A stretch of DNA of 64,000 bases. Origin: Phycisphaerae bacterium (GTDB taxonomy: Bacteria > Planctomycetota > Phycisphaerae > UBA1845 > Fen-1342). The stretch's first letter is position 1; the number at the start of each line of letters is the position of its first letter. Position numbers and translations under genes: made by a program. The stretch spans positions 62,001 to 126,000 of the forward strand of contig JAJVHV010000001.1 in assembly GCA_022072445.1 (NCBI GenBank), written 5' to 3'. Below the pieces are notes generated by a model. It did no database searches. It had not been told where the DNA came from and worked only from the letters and a program-made list of their open reading frames with translations. Of this stretch, positions 62,331-64,000 are shown piece by piece.

Positions 62331-63911
62331 TCAGGCACCGCGCCCCACTTGCCCCGTTGCCAGCCGCATGATCGACTCCTCGTCGGCTTCGCGCCGCGCG
62401 AGCGCGCCCGCGATGCGCCCCTCGTGCATCACCAGCACGCGATCCGACATCCCCAGAATCTCTTCCATCTCGCTGCTGATCATCAGCACCGCGGCACCCT
62501 CCGCCAGCAGCGCGTCGATCAGCCGGTAAATTTCAGCCCGCGCCCCCACGTCGACGCCGCGCGTCGGCTCATCCAGAATCAGCACCGCCGGCCGCATGTC
62601 CAGCCACTTGCCCAGCGCCACCTTCTGCTGATTCCCGCCCGAGAGCAGACGCGTCGCCTGCTCGATCGACGGCGTCCGCACGCCCAGCCGCTCGCAGGCC
62701 GCCTGCGACTCGCGCTTCTCCCGCCGCCGGTCGATCAGCCCCACCCGGCTGAGCTGCCCCATCCGCGGAAGCGTCAGGTTCTCGCGCACCGACATGTCCA
62801 GCACCAGCCCCTGCGCCTTGCGGTCCTCCGGCACCAGCACCACCCCCGCCGCAACCGCGGCACGCGGACCGTCGATGCGCCGGTCGACGCCGTCAACCAG
62901 CACGCGGCCGCCCGCGACTGGCTCCAAGCCGACCAGTGCCCGCGCCATCCGGCTGCGACCCGCGCCGACCAGCCCGGCTACGCCGACGATCTCGCCCGCC
63001 CGCAGCTCGAGCGACAGCGAAATGCCCGGTCGCAACGCGAGCCGCAGCTCGCTGACGCGCAGCCGCACGCGATCCTGCTGTGCGCTGCTGCGGTGGCCGA
63101 ACGACGCCAGCTCGCGCCCCACCATCCGCGCAATGATCGCTTCCGGACGGATGTCGCCACCCGTCAGCTCGCCCGCGTTCTTCCCATCGCGCAGGACGGC
63201 GACGCGATCGGCGACACGCTGCACCTCGCCCAGCCGATGCGAAATGTACAGAACGCTTACGCCCCCATCGCGTAGTTCGCCGATCAGGTCGAAGAGCCGC
63301 TCCGCGTCCGCCGCCGATAGGCTCGACGTCGGCTCGTCCATCAGCAGGATGCGCGCCCCGATCGACAGCGCCCGCGCGATCTCGACCAGTTGCTTCTGGC
63401 CCAGCGACAGCTCGCTCACGGGCGTCAGCGGCGAGCTGGACAGCCCGACGCGCCGCAGCCACTGCCCCGCCTCGCCGCGCATCCGCCGCCCGTCGAGCCA
63501 GCCGGCCCGCCGCAGCAGCCCGCCGCCGAACCCTCCCGCGGCGCTCAGCGGCTCGCGCCCCAGAAAGATGTTCGAGGCGATGTCCAGGTTGTCCAGGATG
63601 CTGATTTCCTGGTGAATCAACGCCACGCCCAGCGCCGTCGCGTCGCGCGGCGACGCAAGCTCCACCACGCGCCCATTCAGCCGGATTTCGCCCGCGTCCG
63701 GCGGGAGAATGCCAGCGATGATCCGCATCAGCGTGGACTTGCCGGCCCCGTTTTCACCCACCAGCGCCAGCACTTCGCCCCGACCCACCGACAGACTCAC
63801 GTCGTGCAAGGCGCGCACGCCCGGAAACGACTTGCCGATGCCATGCAAGTCGAGAATGGGTTCGCCGGCGATCGGCGCGTGCCGGTCAGATGGCAGCGAG
63901 GCGGCATGCAT
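62331..63911 (-). CDS. Sugar ABC transporter ATP-binding protein (RbsA/XylG/MglA type)
   Basis: A 526-residue ATPase with two fused nucleotide-binding domains, as in ribose, xylose and galactose importers. Domain 1: Walker A GENGAGKST, signature LSLGQKQLVEIARAL, Walker B LLMDEPTSSLS. Domain 2: degenerate Walker A GLVGAGRSRMARAL, signature LLSGGNQQKVALGKWL, Walker B LILDEPTRGVDVG; the weak second P-loop is typical of the family. The transmembrane and binding-protein genes would lie beyond the window's right edge or elsewhere. ATG at 63911 follows a minus-strand TACACT box by eight bases, another possible leaderless start. Confidence 0.92.
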   Translation of the reverse strand: MHAASLPSDRHAPIAGEPILDLHGIGKSFPGVRALHDVSLSVGRGEVLALVGENGAGKSTLMRIIAGILPPDAGEIRLNGRVVELASPRDATALGVALIHQEISILDNLDIASNIFLGREPLSAAGGFGGGLLRRAGWLDGRRMRGEAGQWLRRVGLSSSPLTPVSELSLGQKQLVEIARALSIGARILLMDEPTSSLSAADAERLFDLIGELRDGGVSVLYISHRLGEVQRVADRVAVLRDGKNAGELTGGDIRPEAIIARMVGRELASFGHRSSAQQDRVRLRVSELRLALRPGISLSLELRAGEIVGVAGLVGAGRSRMARALVGLEPVAGGRVLVDGVDRRIDGPRAAVAAGVVLVPEDRKAQGLVLDMSVRENLTLPRMGQLSRVGLIDRRREKRESQAACERLGVRTPSIEQATRLLSGGNQQKVALGKWLDMRPAVLILDEPTRGVDVGARAEIYRLIDALLAEGAAVLMISSEMEEILGMSDRVLVMHEGRIAGALARREADEESIMRLATGQVGRGA

Positions 63912-64000
63912 GGGCCGGTAGTGTAGCACGACCCATTCCCAGGCGTGTCATCGCCAGCCCGCTCACGTGCCCAGCGAACCGGCCGCCGCTGCGAGTGCGA

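Overview
The window reads as chromosomal DNA of a GC-rich planctomycete-type bacterium. I infer this from gene content: a DUF1800/DUF1501 pair, a secreted protein with a dockerin-like C-terminus, an ECF sigma factor next to a Ser/Thr kinase with tetratricopeptide repeats, zinc-ribbon membrane proteins with CPxCGYxLxGL-type motifs, type III glutamine synthetase, and very large in-frame insertions in housekeeping genes. About 44 protein genes fill both strands. I see no rRNA, tRNA, CRISPR array, transposase or phage gene.

Layout. 1-10.1 kb: start of motA, glutamine synthetase III, a dockerin protein, a MarC-family membrane protein, a beta-helix protein, a copper-type P-ATPase and a zinc-ribbon membrane protein. 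10.3-17.8 kb: a large AsmA-like protein, a 437-base repeat island, a small zinc-ribbon membrane protein and two overlapping SPFH (flotillin-like) genes. 18-24.7 kb: acetyltransferase, kinase and ECF sigma factor, and two secreted proteins, one a matrixin-type protease. 24.7-35.3 kb: queA, a zinc-ribbon membrane protein, DUF1501 and DUF1800 proteins, a MacB/LolCDE-like ABC exporter (ATPase and FtsX permease) and two small membrane proteins. 35.3-42.3 kb: an RdgC-like protein, then dnaG-rpoD and an HtrA-type protease. 42.3-52.1 kb: membrane proteins, maf and nfo head to head, queE, a second ECF sigma factor with a probable membrane partner, a trpA/methyltransferase/isomerase cluster, and pyruvoyl-dependent arginine decarboxylase. 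52.1-64 kb: a gene remnant, a large metzincin-like/NHL protein, valS, a nucleotide-sugar dehydrogenase, a secreted (possibly glycosidase-like) protein and a sugar ABC ATPase.

The most unusual feature is repetitive DNA that enters coding sequence without breaking it. The valyl-tRNA synthetase gene encodes 1299 residues, roughly 350 more than usual, and the excess lies in six low-complexity blocks between conserved segments. Two blocks each carry a 135-bp (45-codon) palindromic element with 28-bp arms, about 90% identical to each other by hand alignment and read in the same frame. This resembles the Rickettsia palindromic elements in kind but not, as far as I can tell, in sequence. The other blocks are degenerate tandem arrays with a period of 8 bases (one of 7). 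The Ser/Thr kinase gene carries an in-frame block that combines the same period-8 array with a 28-base repeat also present between genes at 17.85 kb. Intergenic palindromes and arrays (13.8-14.1, 17.8, 46.85, 52.3, 59.3 kb) look like the reservoir.

Functional links: dnaG and rpoD form a replication/transcription operon behind a consensus promoter. QueA and QueE both serve queuosine synthesis but are unlinked. The ABC pair, the SPFH pair and the two sigma-factor pairs look like co-transcribed units. Intrinsic terminators here are strong GC hairpins without a T-tract.
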